From Basidiobolus meristosporus CBS 931.73 (taxonomy: Eukaryota > Basidiobolomycota > Basidiobolomycetes > Basidiobolales > Basidiobolaceae), in assembly GCA_002104905.1 (NCBI GenBank), contig MCFE01000081.1, forward strand, positions 1 to 64,000: a stretch of DNA of 64,000 nt, written 5' to 3'. The notes beneath the pieces are model-generated. The model made no database searches and was not told the origin of the DNA. It saw only the letters and a list, made by a program, of their open reading frames with translations. Shown here one piece after another: positions 20,532-31,473 of this stretch. The translations under genes were made by a program, and so were the position numbers. Within the stretch, counting starts at the first letter, position 1; every line of letters begins with the position of its first letter.

Positions 20532-21227
20532 TCAGGCAGAGGGGGTGACCATCGTGTTGGCGACCTCCCTGTGCCCGGCCAGATTCTTCCGAATGCCATG
20601 ATGGCTGACTCCTTCTCCGTTGATGGAGTAAAACACGCAGTTGCCTGACTTCCGGGCCACGCTGGTGTCTTCGCAGAACGTGTTGCAAACCTTGATGGGC
20701 GGTGTGTAGAGGTGAAGGGAGACCGCCTTCTTCACCGGGGAGTCGTTCGAGACCCGGTGAAGACCGATCGTATCCGAGATATAGGTGACCTCGTCCCGTT
20801 CGCAGACGCTTTTCTTGCGTAAGCTCATGGGCTTGGAGTTGTGGGAGTCTCGGTGGAGCTTGCTCTCGTCGAGCTCCTCCGGCCAGTGGTATTGGCTCTC
20901 GGTGAGCTTCCCGTCCAGCATCTTCACTATGCAATGGCTGCCTGCGTGATCATGGATGGGGCTTTGCTGGCCCTCACCCCAGCAGAGGACCAAGAGGTTG
21001 TATTGGCCATTGCCATTGTCGACCAGGTTTCTCGTGTACTTGTACTTATCAAAGTGGGCGTACCGCTGCCAGTCGGACGCATTCGACTGGTAGTTGCTCA
21101 TGATCTGCATCACCCGCTTGACGTCGACATCTTCCGAGTCGAGGCCCTCGTCGCCAAGCTCCTCGCGGATCACTTGGACCAGCTCTGACATGCTTTTGGG
21201 TACGGGAACGGGGTAGGTTGACAACAT
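20532..21227 (-). CDS. Cysteine dioxygenase, copy 1
   Basis: Iron enzyme that oxidises cysteine to cysteine sulfinate, the first step of cysteine breakdown. 231 residues, no intron. The cupin iron ligands are visible: H92 and H94 in S-P-I-H-D-H-A-G-S-H-C, and H157 in G-L-H-R-V-S-N. Cys99 and Tyr174 (S-L-H-L-Y-T-P-P) keep the spacing of the Cys-Tyr cross-link of animal and fungal enzymes. The start is the ATG at 21227, 55 nt after a TATA box. A close paralogue with the same residue numbering lies at 22073-22765, head to tail. Confidence 0.93.
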   Translation of the reverse strand: MLSTYPVPVPKSMSELVQVIREELGDEGLDSEDVDVKRVMQIMSNYQSNASDWQRYAHFDKYKYTRNLVDNGNGQYNLLVLCWGEGQQSPIHDHAGSHCIVKMLDGKLTESQYHWPEELDESKLHRDSHNSKPMSLRKKSVCERDEVTYISDTIGLHRVSNDSPVKKAVSLHLYTPPIKVCNTFCEDTSVARKSGNCVFYSINGEGVSHHGIRKNLAGHREVANTMVTPSA

Positions 21228-21281
21228 CCTGACAGGTACACTTCGACTGGGATTCGAGTCGCCTCGTCCCGAGGCAGGCCC

Positions 21282-21289
21282 GCTTTATA
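21282..21289 (-). promoter_or_regulatory. TATA box of cysteine dioxygenase 1
   Basis: Minus-strand TATAAAGC about 55 nt upstream of the ATG at 21227. Confidence 0.55.
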
Positions 21290-22072
21290 CCTGCGAAGGG
21301 TGTGGCTGTTTTGCTCTGGTCGCTATCCAGATGCCCTGATCATCTTCGAGTGTGAGTCATGGGGTGGCACACTCCCATGACGCCATATAGCGTGATGCTC
21401 TCTATTGGCCCCGAGGGCGAGGCGACGAAGTGATGCGCCGAACTGCACAATTCGTGGTACCATGGGATAGAATGCGAAGATACCGGTCATGAGCAAATCG
21501 CGGTTGGGTGCCACCTCGAAGGGGCATTCCGGTATACATTGGTTTCGCCCCGTCCAATCAACGAGAGCAGAGCGCCGCCTGCAAGGACTCGTGGGTTGCT
21601 ACCAATGTGCAGTGGTCAGCTGGGTGATACTGACCTGCGATTGGTATGAGCTCATATTGCGCAATAAGTGGGACTCCTCCCATTCGCCACCCCTACCCAT
21701 CAAGGATCTTGGGTGTTTGTTGTGAGCGATTCGGAATCTATTGGTCGCGGGCCAGCTAGTCAATTTTGGTAGTTACACGGAAGTGGGTTTCCCCAGGATG
21801 ACCATTCTTGCACCCATCAAGGACCCATCACATCACTCGACACGAAGCGATCCTCCAAAGATTACGTTTCCAAGATCAAGGTTTATTTCATGTATTCGAA
21901 GGGGTAACATGTATATATATATATATAGTCTTGTATTTATATGTATATAGAAGAAATGTACACATTTAGTTGGCCCATAGGGCGTTCAGTTGGGGTGGAT
22001 GTATAGGCGACAAAACACGCTCGGGACAAAGGTTAAATAAATCCATTGGTCGCATTGCTGGCTCACGACCGC
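21290..22072. other. Spacer between the two cysteine dioxygenase genes
   Basis: About 780 nt: promoter of copy 1 and 3' flank of copy 2. A minus-strand AATAAA (21882-21887) and a short (TA)n run at 21911-21927 are present. No gene seen. Confidence 0.45.
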
Positions 22073-22765
22073 TTAGGCGGTGGGCATGATCATCCGGCTC
22101 ATCCTTTCCTCCTCCTGGGTATTGCTTTCCGTGCACTTGTATTCGGGTCTGTGGCCGTGGATCGAATGGAAGACGCAGTTACCGGATTTCCTGGCCACGC
22201 TGGTGTCTTCGCAGAACGTGTTGCAGCTCTTGATGGGTGGTGTGTAGAGATGTAGGGAGATGGCCTTCTTCACCGGGGAATCATTCGAGACTCGGTGGAG
22301 GCCGATCTTGTCCGAGATATAGGTGACCTCGTCCCGTTCGTAGACGCTTTTCTGCAGTAAGCTCATCGGCTTGGAGTTGTGGGAGTCTCCGTGGAGCTTG
22401 CTCTCGTCGAAGTTCTCGGGCCAGTGGTACTGGCTCTCGGTGAGCTCTCCGTCGAGAATCTTCATCACACAGTGACTGCCGGCGTGGTCGTGGATGGGGC
22501 TCTGCTGGCCTTCACCCCAACAGAGGACCAGAAGGTTGAACTGGCCGTTGCCATCGTCGACCAGGTTTCTCGTGTACTTGTACTTGTCGAAGAGAGCGTA
22601 CCTCTGCCAGTCGGACGCATTCGACTGGTAGTTGCTCATGATCTGCATCACCCGCTTGACGTCTACGTTTTCCGAGTCGAGGCCGTCGTCGCCAAGCTCC
22701 TCGCGGATCACTTGGACCAACTCGGCCATGTTCTTGGGGACTGGAGTGGGGTCGGTGGACATCAT
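22073..22765 (-). CDS. Cysteine dioxygenase, copy 2
   Basis: 230 residues, close paralogue of copy 1; the two agree over almost the whole length and differ mainly in the last 25 residues. H92, H94, Cys99, H157 and Tyr174 are all kept, so both copies should be active. The C-terminus differs: here it ends after a polar stretch with C-T-E-S-N-T-Q-E-E-E-R. The ATG at 22765 lies about 70 nt after a TATA box. Neither copy has an intron. Tandem retention suggests a dosage or regulation benefit, for example in sulfur metabolism on protein-rich food; that is inference. Confidence 0.93.
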   Translation of the reverse strand: MMSTDPTPVPKNMAELVQVIREELGDDGLDSENVDVKRVMQIMSNYQSNASDWQRYALFDKYKYTRNLVDDGNGQFNLLVLCWGEGQQSPIHDHAGSHCVMKILDGELTESQYHWPENFDESKLHGDSHNSKPMSLLQKSVYERDEVTYISDKIGLHRVSNDSPVKKAISLHLYTPPIKSCNTFCEDTSVARKSGNCVFHSIHGHRPEYKCTESNTQEEERMSRMIMPTA

Positions 22766-22834
22766 CTTTCGTGTAGGGGAAAAGGCGGGAAAGTATCGGT
22801 GGGAATCTGTCTGGTGGGTGGTCGAGGCAGGGGG

Positions 22835-22842
22835 GTTTTATA
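22835..22842 (-). promoter_or_regulatory. TATA box of cysteine dioxygenase 2
   Basis: Minus-strand TATAAAAC about 70 nt upstream of the ATG at 22765. Confidence 0.55.
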
Positions 22843-25071
22843 GGCGAGCGGGTAGTCCCCGATGGGTCATACCACCCGACGAATGACCCAATGCAATTTC
22901 CCATGCTTCCACTTGACGCACCAACATCCTATTACGCCATATCACGCAAACCTACGATTGGTAGGAAGGCCAGGTTTCATGTACTTCCTGAGACCACCTT
23001 GTTTTTCCATGCATTCCCAGCATGCCCACCAAAATCCCCATTTCAGGGAGGAGGCTAGGAATCATCCTCTGATTTCCATCTCAGTTAGATGAGGCTCCCA
23101 GGGGCACGAGACGAATGTGGTACAGCGGCCACCAGGAATTGCTATCGTCCACGACATTTCCATTTCCACTCCAGCTTCCGTGTTCGGTCCCATATCCGTC
23201 GCATCCCATCCCGTCCCGTCCTATCTCCATCCCATTCCTCGCTGCGTGGTTCCTCCGAGTTGGTGGTTCACCTTGGAGGGGAGCAGGGTGCTACAGGCAA
23301 TCCTCGATTGGCGAGCCGGAATTTTCCAATGGTCAACAAACCGTGTGATGGATACCAATTACTGGACGTGGCTGTGCAGTAGTGCACACCCGGTATCTGA
23401 CCAATCCCCATTAGCCTATTCGCTTCTGGCCGTCCGGTCATCCTCGCCAGCGTGGCACAGATGTCTCTAGACCGTACCGTACCGTAACGTACCCTTGGGA
23501 ATGGGTGGTGGATTAGGGCCATTGTGTGCGCCCATTGTACCTGATTTCCAGTATGTCCCTGGTCGATACACACATCACCCCTCCCAGTGCGCCAGTATCG
23601 ACATTTCCAGCTCATCGAGCCGGTCCTTTTCCCCGTAGTTGGCCCCCCATTCAAGGATTCTCGAGACATTCGCTGATTCGAGGGCGTCACCTCCCATCGG
23701 TCCTGTTGGTGTCCCGTAGTCGACCTACACATCATTATGTCATTCGTCGTGGTGTCCTCCTTCCCACCTGCCATAACCGTCACGTAGGGTGAGTGGAAGG
23801 TTGGTGTTTTCGGGAGGGGGTCACGTGCCATGGGAGGGGAGGGTTCGGTCGGACTGAGAATCCAATTCGATCACTGGCGCTGGACCGATGGGATGTCGTC
23901 AGAGGTCTTGGTGAGGATTGTTTGTGCCATGGATGGGGTTAGTATAAGGGGAGGGAACAGGAGATCCAAGAATTTCCCGATCTTCGCCCTCCGCAACCCC
24001 GCCGCTACATTGGTGCTTTCATGACCTTTGCTAGGCTTCGGGTTCCAGCTCCGTAAGACCACCAGGTGAGTGATGCCTCCGTCGGGGTGGTTACCACCTC
24101 ATTCTGGTTCCTCCTTGCAAGTTGGTTGGGAAGGCGCCAAACAGCCCTGACCTTAGCCACGACAATAGGGGCGTAGAGAGCTACCGGCAAAAAAGTATCC
24201 ATCGCATGCAGGCGGCACACTTACCACCTGGTGGGTGACAATGTGATTCGGACGCCTCGAAACATGGTTTGGAATAAGCCCACCGGCACCTAGTTGTACA
24301 TCCACCGGCATTTCACGCCTCCGCACGATGGATAACCTTCCGAGGGGCCCAACCGAGCTATGTTTTGTGGTGAGGGATCCCGATGGTACGCCTATACACT
24401 GCTTCCGAAATCCCGGTTAGTGAGTTCATTTCAAGATCCTGCTCACTGCGGCGCGTTAGTTCCTCCAAATAAGACCGATCATTTCCGCCGGAGGCCCTCC
24501 GCATATGCCTGCACATCCACATCCACCTCGAACCTGTCGCTTGTTTACCAGAACACCACTGGCACCGTCGAGGTTAGGTCAGGGATTGGTGGTGCAGTAG
24601 GATCGAGTGATCATCAACGGTTCTGCCTGTCACCCAAACATGGTAAACCAGGAGGGGTGACAGCGCAGTTACGAACAACGGAAGAGCTAATGGGCGAATC
24701 CGTCGTCGCCTACTCACCACATCCTGTTAGGCCGGGTTGCTCGCATGGGATATGAATCGGGTGGTAGATATGTAGCAGACCATGCATCGATATACGGCCA
24801 GGTTTGTTGGAGCACCGTGGCCGGCGGATCAATGGGAACCAGAATGGGTGACTCAGGTATCCATGGTAAAAGCCAGTATTGCCTTTCCAGCATAAACTTA
24901 GGTTTGGATGTGATATATGCTCAGAGTATTGCACTGCACATGATGATATGCCTGGCTTTTGCATACGGGATTAGCGTACGTTAAGGTCACTAACCACAAG
25001 ACAGTGTAAATATCACGAAACTGTTTGCTGCACATTCTAGACAACCAATAGGCACAGTAGATATTACGATC
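22843..25071. other. Gene-free stretch before the transposon-rich half
   Basis: About 2.2 kb. Frames up to 187 codons exist (23268-23831 minus), but they have no signal peptide, motif or biased codon use, and open frames overlap on both strands. A short ACCGT repeat lies at about 23469-23492. Base composition is still that of the gene-rich half up to about 24.8 kb. Confidence 0.5.
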
Positions 25072-25417
25072 TGCTGTAAACTTGCATTACATCTAAATAT
25101 TCACCAAACTTAGTCACCTAGATCATAGTCCACAAATATATGAGACTTCTACCCAAATTCCAGGTTGGGACCTACCTGGAATGTTCTCACCAGTACATCA
25201 GGTACCCAGAACATGAAAAATCGGTAAGTTGTCCGAACAGCCCCAAAATCTACGCGCATGCTTTTAAGGTCTCGATATGCATATTTTATGTGTTTTTTGT
25301 GCAAAAACCATGTGAAAGTAGAAATACTACTTTTCCATTCAACAGGTAATTTAGAGAATGCCACATAATCTACTTGCTCCCCAAATTGCTTCTAATATCT
25401 CCCTAACTCTTGCTTCA
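25072..25417 (+). mobile_element. Decayed copia-type LTR (family L3)
   Basis: 346 nt, starting TGCTGTAAA and ending TTGCTTCA. It aligns along its length, in reverse orientation, with the solo LTR at 29112-29462 (shared ACCTAAATATTCACC-like start, GGTACCCAGAACATGAAAA, CACATAATCTACTTG). It is followed at once by a primer site, so it is the 5' LTR of the element below. Confidence 0.7.
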
Positions 25418-25431
25418 GGCTATGAGCCCCC
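25418..25431 (+). other. Primer-binding site, half-tRNA type
   Basis: GGCTATGAGCCCCC directly after the LTR; near-match to the anticodon arm of initiator tRNA-Met (see copia copy 1 at 50422). Confidence 0.55.
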
Positions 25432-25490
25432 AGCCGGCACTTTCTTATAAATCTACCATCACTACAACCAGAACACCTCCCTCAGCTGAA

Positions 25491-26100
25491 ATGATGGACA
25501 AATCTAACTACCAAGTCTGAAAGGTGAAGATCAGGATGCTGCTACAGGAAATGGGCCTTTGGGATAGTGTTATGGGCAAAGAACACCCTTGCCAAGGTTT
25601 AGGAGAAGTGGCCTTCAGGTACCAGAAGAAAGAACAATGTGCCCCTTACTGCATATATCTCAATGTCAATGACAAAATACTAATTCAATGCTCTAGCACA
25701 AGGGCAGCACAGAGTGCCTTGAAGGAATTGATATACACCAATCAGTCATATTTGGCTCATGAGAAAATATATCTTAGATCAAAATGCTTTTCCACCAAGA
25801 CACCCCCATGGGAAGAAACAAAAAATCAAAATAACAAGCTGCCCTATTGGTTGATGTGATGGAATTAGTTGGAATACAAACTATTGCCAAAGATATAATA
25901 CTTACCCTCCTGTGCAGCCTGAAAGACAGGCTTCAGGGCCTTGCATCAGCCTTAGAATCCACAACTAAAGATCAGCCTTAAGGTATGATGCATGGAAAAT
26001 TCCTTTACAAGGAATCAAGAAAATGAAGTTCCATTACAAATGAAGAAGAAAATGCTTTAATAGGTGGTGAGGGCTAACAAAGGAGGTACTCAAGACCCTA
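25491..26100 (+). pseudogene. Copia gag remnant (L3 element)
   Basis: From the ATG at 25491 the sequence reads D-K-S-N-Y-Q-V-stop-K-V-K-I-R-M-L-L-Q-E-M-G-L-W, then I-Y-L-N-V-N-D-K-I-L-I-Q-C-S-S-T. This follows the Ty1/copia gag pattern (N-Y-x-x-W-K-x-K-M...A-x-x-x-I...A-x-x-A-W-x-x-L) seen intact at 50458. The tryptophan in the first motif is now a TGA. Frames drift after 25800. The capsid-like protein would form particles; this copy cannot. The element is cut off near 26150, where repeat U begins. Confidence 0.65.
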
Positions 26101-26151
26101 CAAAGAAAGAAACCTACTTTCTAGTGGCTACTGCAAAATGAAAACACCAGC

Positions 26152-28240
26152 ATTAAGCCCAACCTCAAACTCAACAAGTAGCTCCATTAAAATTCACCAT
26201 TCAATAGGTAAATCTGCCAATGTGCCCTTTTCATGACTCTTGTGGGAGCCCTACAGCTTCATACCATTATTCATTCACTGGTCACCATATGACCTGGTCC
26301 TCAGCAGGCACAGCAAGGTCTGGCACCTCATCTACCAGTTTTTGCAATAGATCCTGGCAATATTCAAGTACATCTTCCTGAGCACTGCACTTGAAGGAGT
26401 GCTGCAACCACTTTGTGGGACTATTGATATTCCAAATCTCAACTATTGGCATTATGATAGTTGTCAGAGTTCTAGACATTGCTGCTCTGTCTGTCAGTGG
26501 GATCTCTACCTGGTCAAGAATGGGGGACATGAAAGCCATTATAAACAAATGGTCCTCCTCTGCAGGCCCATCTACCTTGCTGAAGCTTAGCTCAGCTGGC
26601 TGCACATCCAACTCTTGCAACAACAGCTGTTGTTGTATTAGTAATTCTGGTTGGCTGTCATGGGATTCAGCATGTTTTGGACTTACAATGTTGGTTGGTC
26701 AGAGCTGTAGCTTCTTTCCCACTCTGCCCTGTCTCTGGCTTGGGTAGAATTTGTGCCCTTTACCTTTATCATTGCTAAGTCATTCACTGCTACTTTCACC
26801 AAGTGCTTCTTGAATAGCTATACATTTTCTTCTAGATAAATACTGCACCAGTGCATCCAATGCTGTCTGCTTGCTGTTGACCAGCACCCCTACAGCTACT
26901 TGGCATTTCTTTGCCACTTACTTGAGCTTTTGGCTCTGCTTGTGGCAGGCTCTTGAGGAACCTGTTGGTTTTTATAGCTGCCAGGTCCTTGACTGCTACC
27001 TTGACAATGAGCTTTATGTTTCAAGCTACAGTTTTTTCTTGAGAAATCCTGAGCTGATGCATCCATATCTATCTGCTTGTCCCTTATTGGCACTGTTCCA
27101 GCTACCCAAAGCTTCTTTGTTGCTTGTCTCAAACTTTCAACCCTGCTGTGACAGGCTCTTGAGAATTCTGCTGGTTTTTGGCCATGGTACCCTTGTTCTT
27201 CTCTCATTGATAATTTTGCCATTCCTGAGATACTTTTGTAGCATACCAATAGTGGCCTGGAATCCGTTTGCTTGTTTGAATCCAGGATAATGCTGATGGC
27301 ACAGATCAAGTACATTCTGCTTGGTCTTGAGTTCCCAATGGTCCAACGGTATGCAGGCCTTAAGGTGATGGTGTGCTAGATTTCTTATAGCCTCTTGATC
27401 ATTAGTTGACTCTTTATTATTGCACTCAGCGGCTTCATGGATCTTCAGTGTCTTTTGATTTCTAGGCTTTAATATGAATATCACAGTCTCTCCCACACAT
27501 AATGAAATCGGCATCTCTGTGGAATTTATCTTTGGACACAGTTGTTGTTCATCAAAGACTGTACAGTGTTCCCCTGCTGTATCATCAGGAAATTGCTCAA
27601 TTATAGGCTGTGACATTGAGCAACTTTGGTTCCTTCATTGCCACCTGGCTACTACATTCTCCACTTGGGAAAACAGAGTGCTGTACCTGTAGTACCCACT
27701 CATTCAGTGTCTGCACTATATCCTGATTTCTCTGGGCCTTTGCATTGGTTCCATTGGCCACTGCACTTAATTGCCTTACTTATGCTTTTGTATGAGCTGA
27801 CTGCATACTTGCAAGTGCTGGTGGTGATGATTTTTTGAAGATCATTGGCTGATCTTCCACACATGGTATTGCTTTTTCTACAAACTGACTTGCCTGCGCA
27901 TTGCAGTCAGCTTGTAGATTTACAGAGATTCTCAATTACCTATGTGTCTGAGTGCCTGAGTAGTCAACATTATTCTCTTCAGTGAGCATACTGTCAACAT
28001 GACCTTTTTTAATGTAGCCCTACTTGTTACACTGATTGTCAAGGCAAGCTGTTGTCCAACCATTCTTCTGCTGTTGTGTGAGGTGTGGTTGGCTGCAAAA
28101 ATGACAGCTTTGCTGTATTTTTGCAGCATATGTATGGAAATGAGTAGGACCAAAGGGAAAGTAGAGTGTCATGTGCATGTATGCTTGGTGCCACAAGTTT
28201 ACTTATAGTGCTTATTTTGTTGGGTATTCATCAACAAGGA
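26152..28240 (-). mobile_element. Repeat U, copy A (unrecognised coding repeat)
   Basis: Similar along about 2.1 kb to 57650-59755 and, in part, to 44930-45577. Minus-strand frames conserved between copies include one ending W-L-Q-H-(S/F)-F-K-x-S-x-Q-E (26282-26623), one with K-T-K-Q-N-V-L-D-L-C-H-Q-H-Y (27137-27616) and a Lys/Ala/Ser-rich part. That part consists of two tandem units of about 200 nt (starting near 26785 and 26984 on the plus strand), each translating to a phrase such as Q-E-P-A-T-S-R-A-K-S-S-x-x-x. The similarity is at protein level, so the repeat was coding. I do not recognise the family. No terminal repeats or target duplication were found by eye. Confidence 0.6.
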
Positions 28241-28974
28241 AGCAGTTTAGGAGTATAAATTGAATTACTACCAAATGCTGTAGTTGTAGTCTATGTGAGA
28301 AAAATGAACTTGAAGATTATGCTTTTGTACTGAATTACTATGATTTGTTAAAAATCAAACAATACAAATCTTTTCTTAACAATCCAGATGTAACTATGTC
28401 TAGCAAATGATCATAATATTCCTGATAAATGCTTTATCAAAATTTTCATTTACCTGTGACAGAACTCCTATTTATAAGTACTCTCCATATATAAATATAT
28501 CATCTTTAAAACTGGTGCAGCTATTTAATATGTCTTGCAGCTGCCAAATGATTTGCATGCATTTACTCCATCCTATCCAATCACTAGACTTGAAAACTTA
28601 CTTGCTCCATAGGAAAAATGGGATATTTGATGGCAAATCAGGTAGCTTGTACATTAGTCACTGAGCCAGATAGATGATCACAGCTTCAGAATACTCTTGA
28701 ATCATTTAAAAATCATCCAACTTGAACAATGGTAACCAAAGTGGCATATATGATTAGATTTGTAAGACTTGTTCTGTTAGATGGTGCCACATTGATCCAT
28801 AAGCACTAAATAACACCCTAGTGTGCTGGAGAGCTCAGGTAGACTAATACTTTGCCACAGAGTGTAAAGTATAGTTTCACTTTATCATGGAGAGCAGCCC
28901 CAATGTTGCACACACTGTGCAGAAGAAAGTCTGTTTTTTGACCTTTTTTCTGGGATCAATGCTGTGCCTGACTT
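28241..28974. other. AT-rich stretch, internal remains of a long-LTR element
   Basis: No recognisable gene. Near the right end (about 28880-28974) it resembles, in reverse, the sequence after the long LTR at 30441-31083 (A-rich run then AGGTCAAAAAA). It therefore probably holds internal sequence of that element family. Confidence 0.4.
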
Positions 28975-30398
28975 TGTGGTGGTGTATAAGTCCAAGGAAG
29001 GGATATGTCCAACACTTCTCAAGTGATTTGTGTGTGGGGTGCTCACTGGGTGCAATAACCTCTGGCAAAAGCTTGCTAGGAATACTTGGATTTTGTCTCT
29101 AATCTAATGTGTGTTGTAAGAGTCTTGGAGATATTGGAAGTGATTTGGAGAACAAGTAGATTATGTGGTTTTCACTTAATGATTTATTGAATGTAAAAGT
29201 AGTATTTATACTTTTACATGGTCTTGGCATTACAAACACGTAGAATAGGTTAAGGAAGGTCCCAAGAACATGTGTGCAAAGTTTGGGGCTGTTTGGACAA
29301 CTTTGAGAATTTTCATGTTCTGGGTACCTGGTATTTTGGTGAAAATATTCTAAGTAAATCCCGACAAGGAATTTGGTCAGTATTCTCTAGGATTTGAAGG
29401 TGGTGATCTAAGTGACTAAGTTAGGTGAATATTTAGGTGGAAAATACGAATTTTTTACAACAATGTGAAGGGGAATAGAGCCACAAACTTGTCAAGAGAA
29501 AACTATTGAGCTACACTCCCCAACTTAATTGGCATCTTAACAAAAGTATGTGCTGGGTCCAGTGTTGCTTGAGATAACAGTTTACTAAAGCTTCCAAAGT
29601 CAAAACAGCTGTAAACTCCACCAGCAGGGACTTTATAAGAATGCAGATGTGGCCAATAGTTACAAAGACAGAGAGATACATTTGCCTGTACAAGAATAAA
29701 CTTGGGAAAGAATCAAATATAATAGTAGATACCTACTCTGAGTATTCCTTACAAGTAGTACCTCCAGGGTCAGTTGGCTGTCAGCATGGTTTCCTGGGAG
29801 AGTTCTGTGGACAAGGTTGGAGTTCAGGTAGCAGCAGGTAGCAGTGAAAAAAATAATCAACAAGTTGGTATATTGATAAAAGGGATGCTGATTTATTGTT
29901 GAGGGATTGCCCCGCTTATGTACTTTTCTCACTGGCAAAGTGATTACTAACCATGGTGTACCAGAAGGTTCTGGTGGTCAGTATAGAATCTTAATAGCAT
30001 CAGAATGAACTAGAATGTTCTAAGTAGGTGATGGAAAGTTCTAAGAAGCACAGCAAGCACAACCAATCAGGGGTCAGTATTCTGAAGCCTGTGTAGCATA
30101 GGGATACCATATACAGTATGAAAATGGTAGGGATGGTGATGCAGTTTGCTCTTGTGTTACTGGTACTACAGCAGGTACCTGACTAATATACAAGCACTTA
30201 CATCAAGCAATCTTACATAAAGTGAGGGACAACTTATGCAATATGGTAAGCAGGTATGATAGTCAGTTGGCTTACAGGATAGTACTGATCAAGTAAGACA
30301 AAAGGATTCAAACTAATATAAGGGTAGTGGAAAATAGGGAAGTCGAAAATATGGGAATGAGCACATCTGTCAGTGGGTGTCACTGTGACCCCATCACA
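28975..30398 (-). mobile_element. Long LTR (family E/F), minus orientation, interrupted
   Basis: Reads on the minus strand from TGTGATGGGG to CACCACCACA, about 1.07 kb once the nested LTR (29112-29462) and one copy of its target duplication are removed. It carries an AATAAA (minus) at about 29894 with a TATA-like region before it, as expected in an LTR. Similar to 30441-31083, 34241-35043, 39012-39590 and 56216-57158. Confidence 0.65.
29112..29462 (-). mobile_element. Solo LTR (family L3) inside the long LTR
   Basis: 351 nt with perfect terminal inverted repeat TGTTGTAA...TTACAACA, flanked by the 5-bp direct repeat ATGTG (29107-29111 and 29463-29467). Removing it restores the sequence CTAATGTGAAGGGGAAT, which is contiguous in sister copies near 30950 and 39140. 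Same family as the LTR at 25072. Confidence 0.88.
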
Positions 30399-30440
30399 CT
30401 GCCTAAGGGTTAATTTTGTATAGGTCCAAACAGATCACAG

Positions 30441-31083
30441 GAACCTTATGGAACACCATGATTAGTAATCACTTAGCCAGTAAGAAAAGCATATAAGGGA
30501 GGCTATCCCTCAACAATAAATCATCATCCCTTTTATCAGTATTCCAACTTGTTGATTAGTGTGATCACTGCTACCTGCTGCCACCTGAACTTCCAACCCC
30601 AGACCACAGGACACTCCCAGGAAACAGCACTAATAGCCAACTGACCTTGGAGGCACTACTTGTGAGGAATACTCAGAGTAGGTATCTTTTATAATATTTG
30701 ATTCTTTCCCAAGCTTGTTCTTGTACAGGCAAAGATACTTTTCTGTCTTTGTAACTATTGACCACAGCTGCATTCTTATCAAGTCCCTGCTGGTGGAGTT
30801 TACAGTTGTTTTGACTTTGGAAGCTTTAGTACATTGTCATCTCAAAGGACACTGAACCCAGCACATACTTTGTTAAGACACCAACTAAGTTGGGGATTGT
30901 AGATCAATAGTTTTCCCTTGACAAGCTTGTGGCTTTATTTCCCTTCACATTAGATTAGAGACAGTACCCAAGTATTCCTAGCAAGCTTTTGCCAGATGTT
31001 ATTGCACCCAGTGAACACCCCACAAACAAAACACTTGAGAAGTGTTGCATGTATCTCTCCCTTGGACCTATACACCACCACAG
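30441..31083 (+). mobile_element. Long LTR (family E/F) fragment, plus orientation
   Basis: Inverted relative to 28975-30398 and similar along its length (ATTAGTAATCACTT, CAACAATAAATCA, CAGCACATACTTT, GCAAGCTTTTGCCAGA), ending CACCACCACA. The 5' end is missing. Together with its neighbour it makes a large imperfect inverted repeat around 30400. Confidence 0.65.
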
Positions 31084-31430
31084 AGCCATGCATTTTTCCA
31101 ACATGTTACAAGCCACAGGAGCTAGATTCAGAGTGCCATGGGTATTGAGTACCTGATGCATGTCTTCAGTCCTTTTGTGCTCTTACACATCCTGCAAAGT
31201 ATTGACCTAAAAAAAAGGTCAAAAAATGGATTTTCTCCAACACAATGGGTGAAACACAGGGGCAGCTTTGCATGAAGATGCAGAGCTATGTTTCACACAC
31301 TGTGGCCAAGTATAGGTACACTTAGCCTCTCTGGTGCTCTACGGCATCATTTGGCACTCATGGTTCATTGTGGCACTATCCAATGGAACAAGTCTAGTGA
31401 CCTGGTGAGTCAGATCAATCTGGCTCTATA
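31084..31430. other. Internal remains after the long LTR
   Basis: The first 180 nt match, in reverse, the sequence below 28975. No gene is readable. Confidence 0.35.
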
Positions 31431-31473
31431 AACAGGCTGGCAATATGTGGCACTATCCAATGGAACAAGTCTA
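31369..31473 (+). repeat. 28-bp direct repeat, period 77
   Basis: TGTGGCACTATCCAATGGAA continuing to CAAGTCTA occurs identically at 31369-31396 and 31446-31473, 49 bp apart. Confidence 0.9.

Noticed and set aside
21240-21275. tRNA B-box-like sequence (GATTCGAGTC) upstream of cysteine dioxygenase 1
   Set aside because: No matching A box, anticodon arm or acceptor stem can be folded around it.
23268-23831. A 187-codon minus-strand frame in the gene-free stretch
   Set aside because: No signal, domain or biased codon use; overlapping long frames on the other strand show it is a low-stop region.
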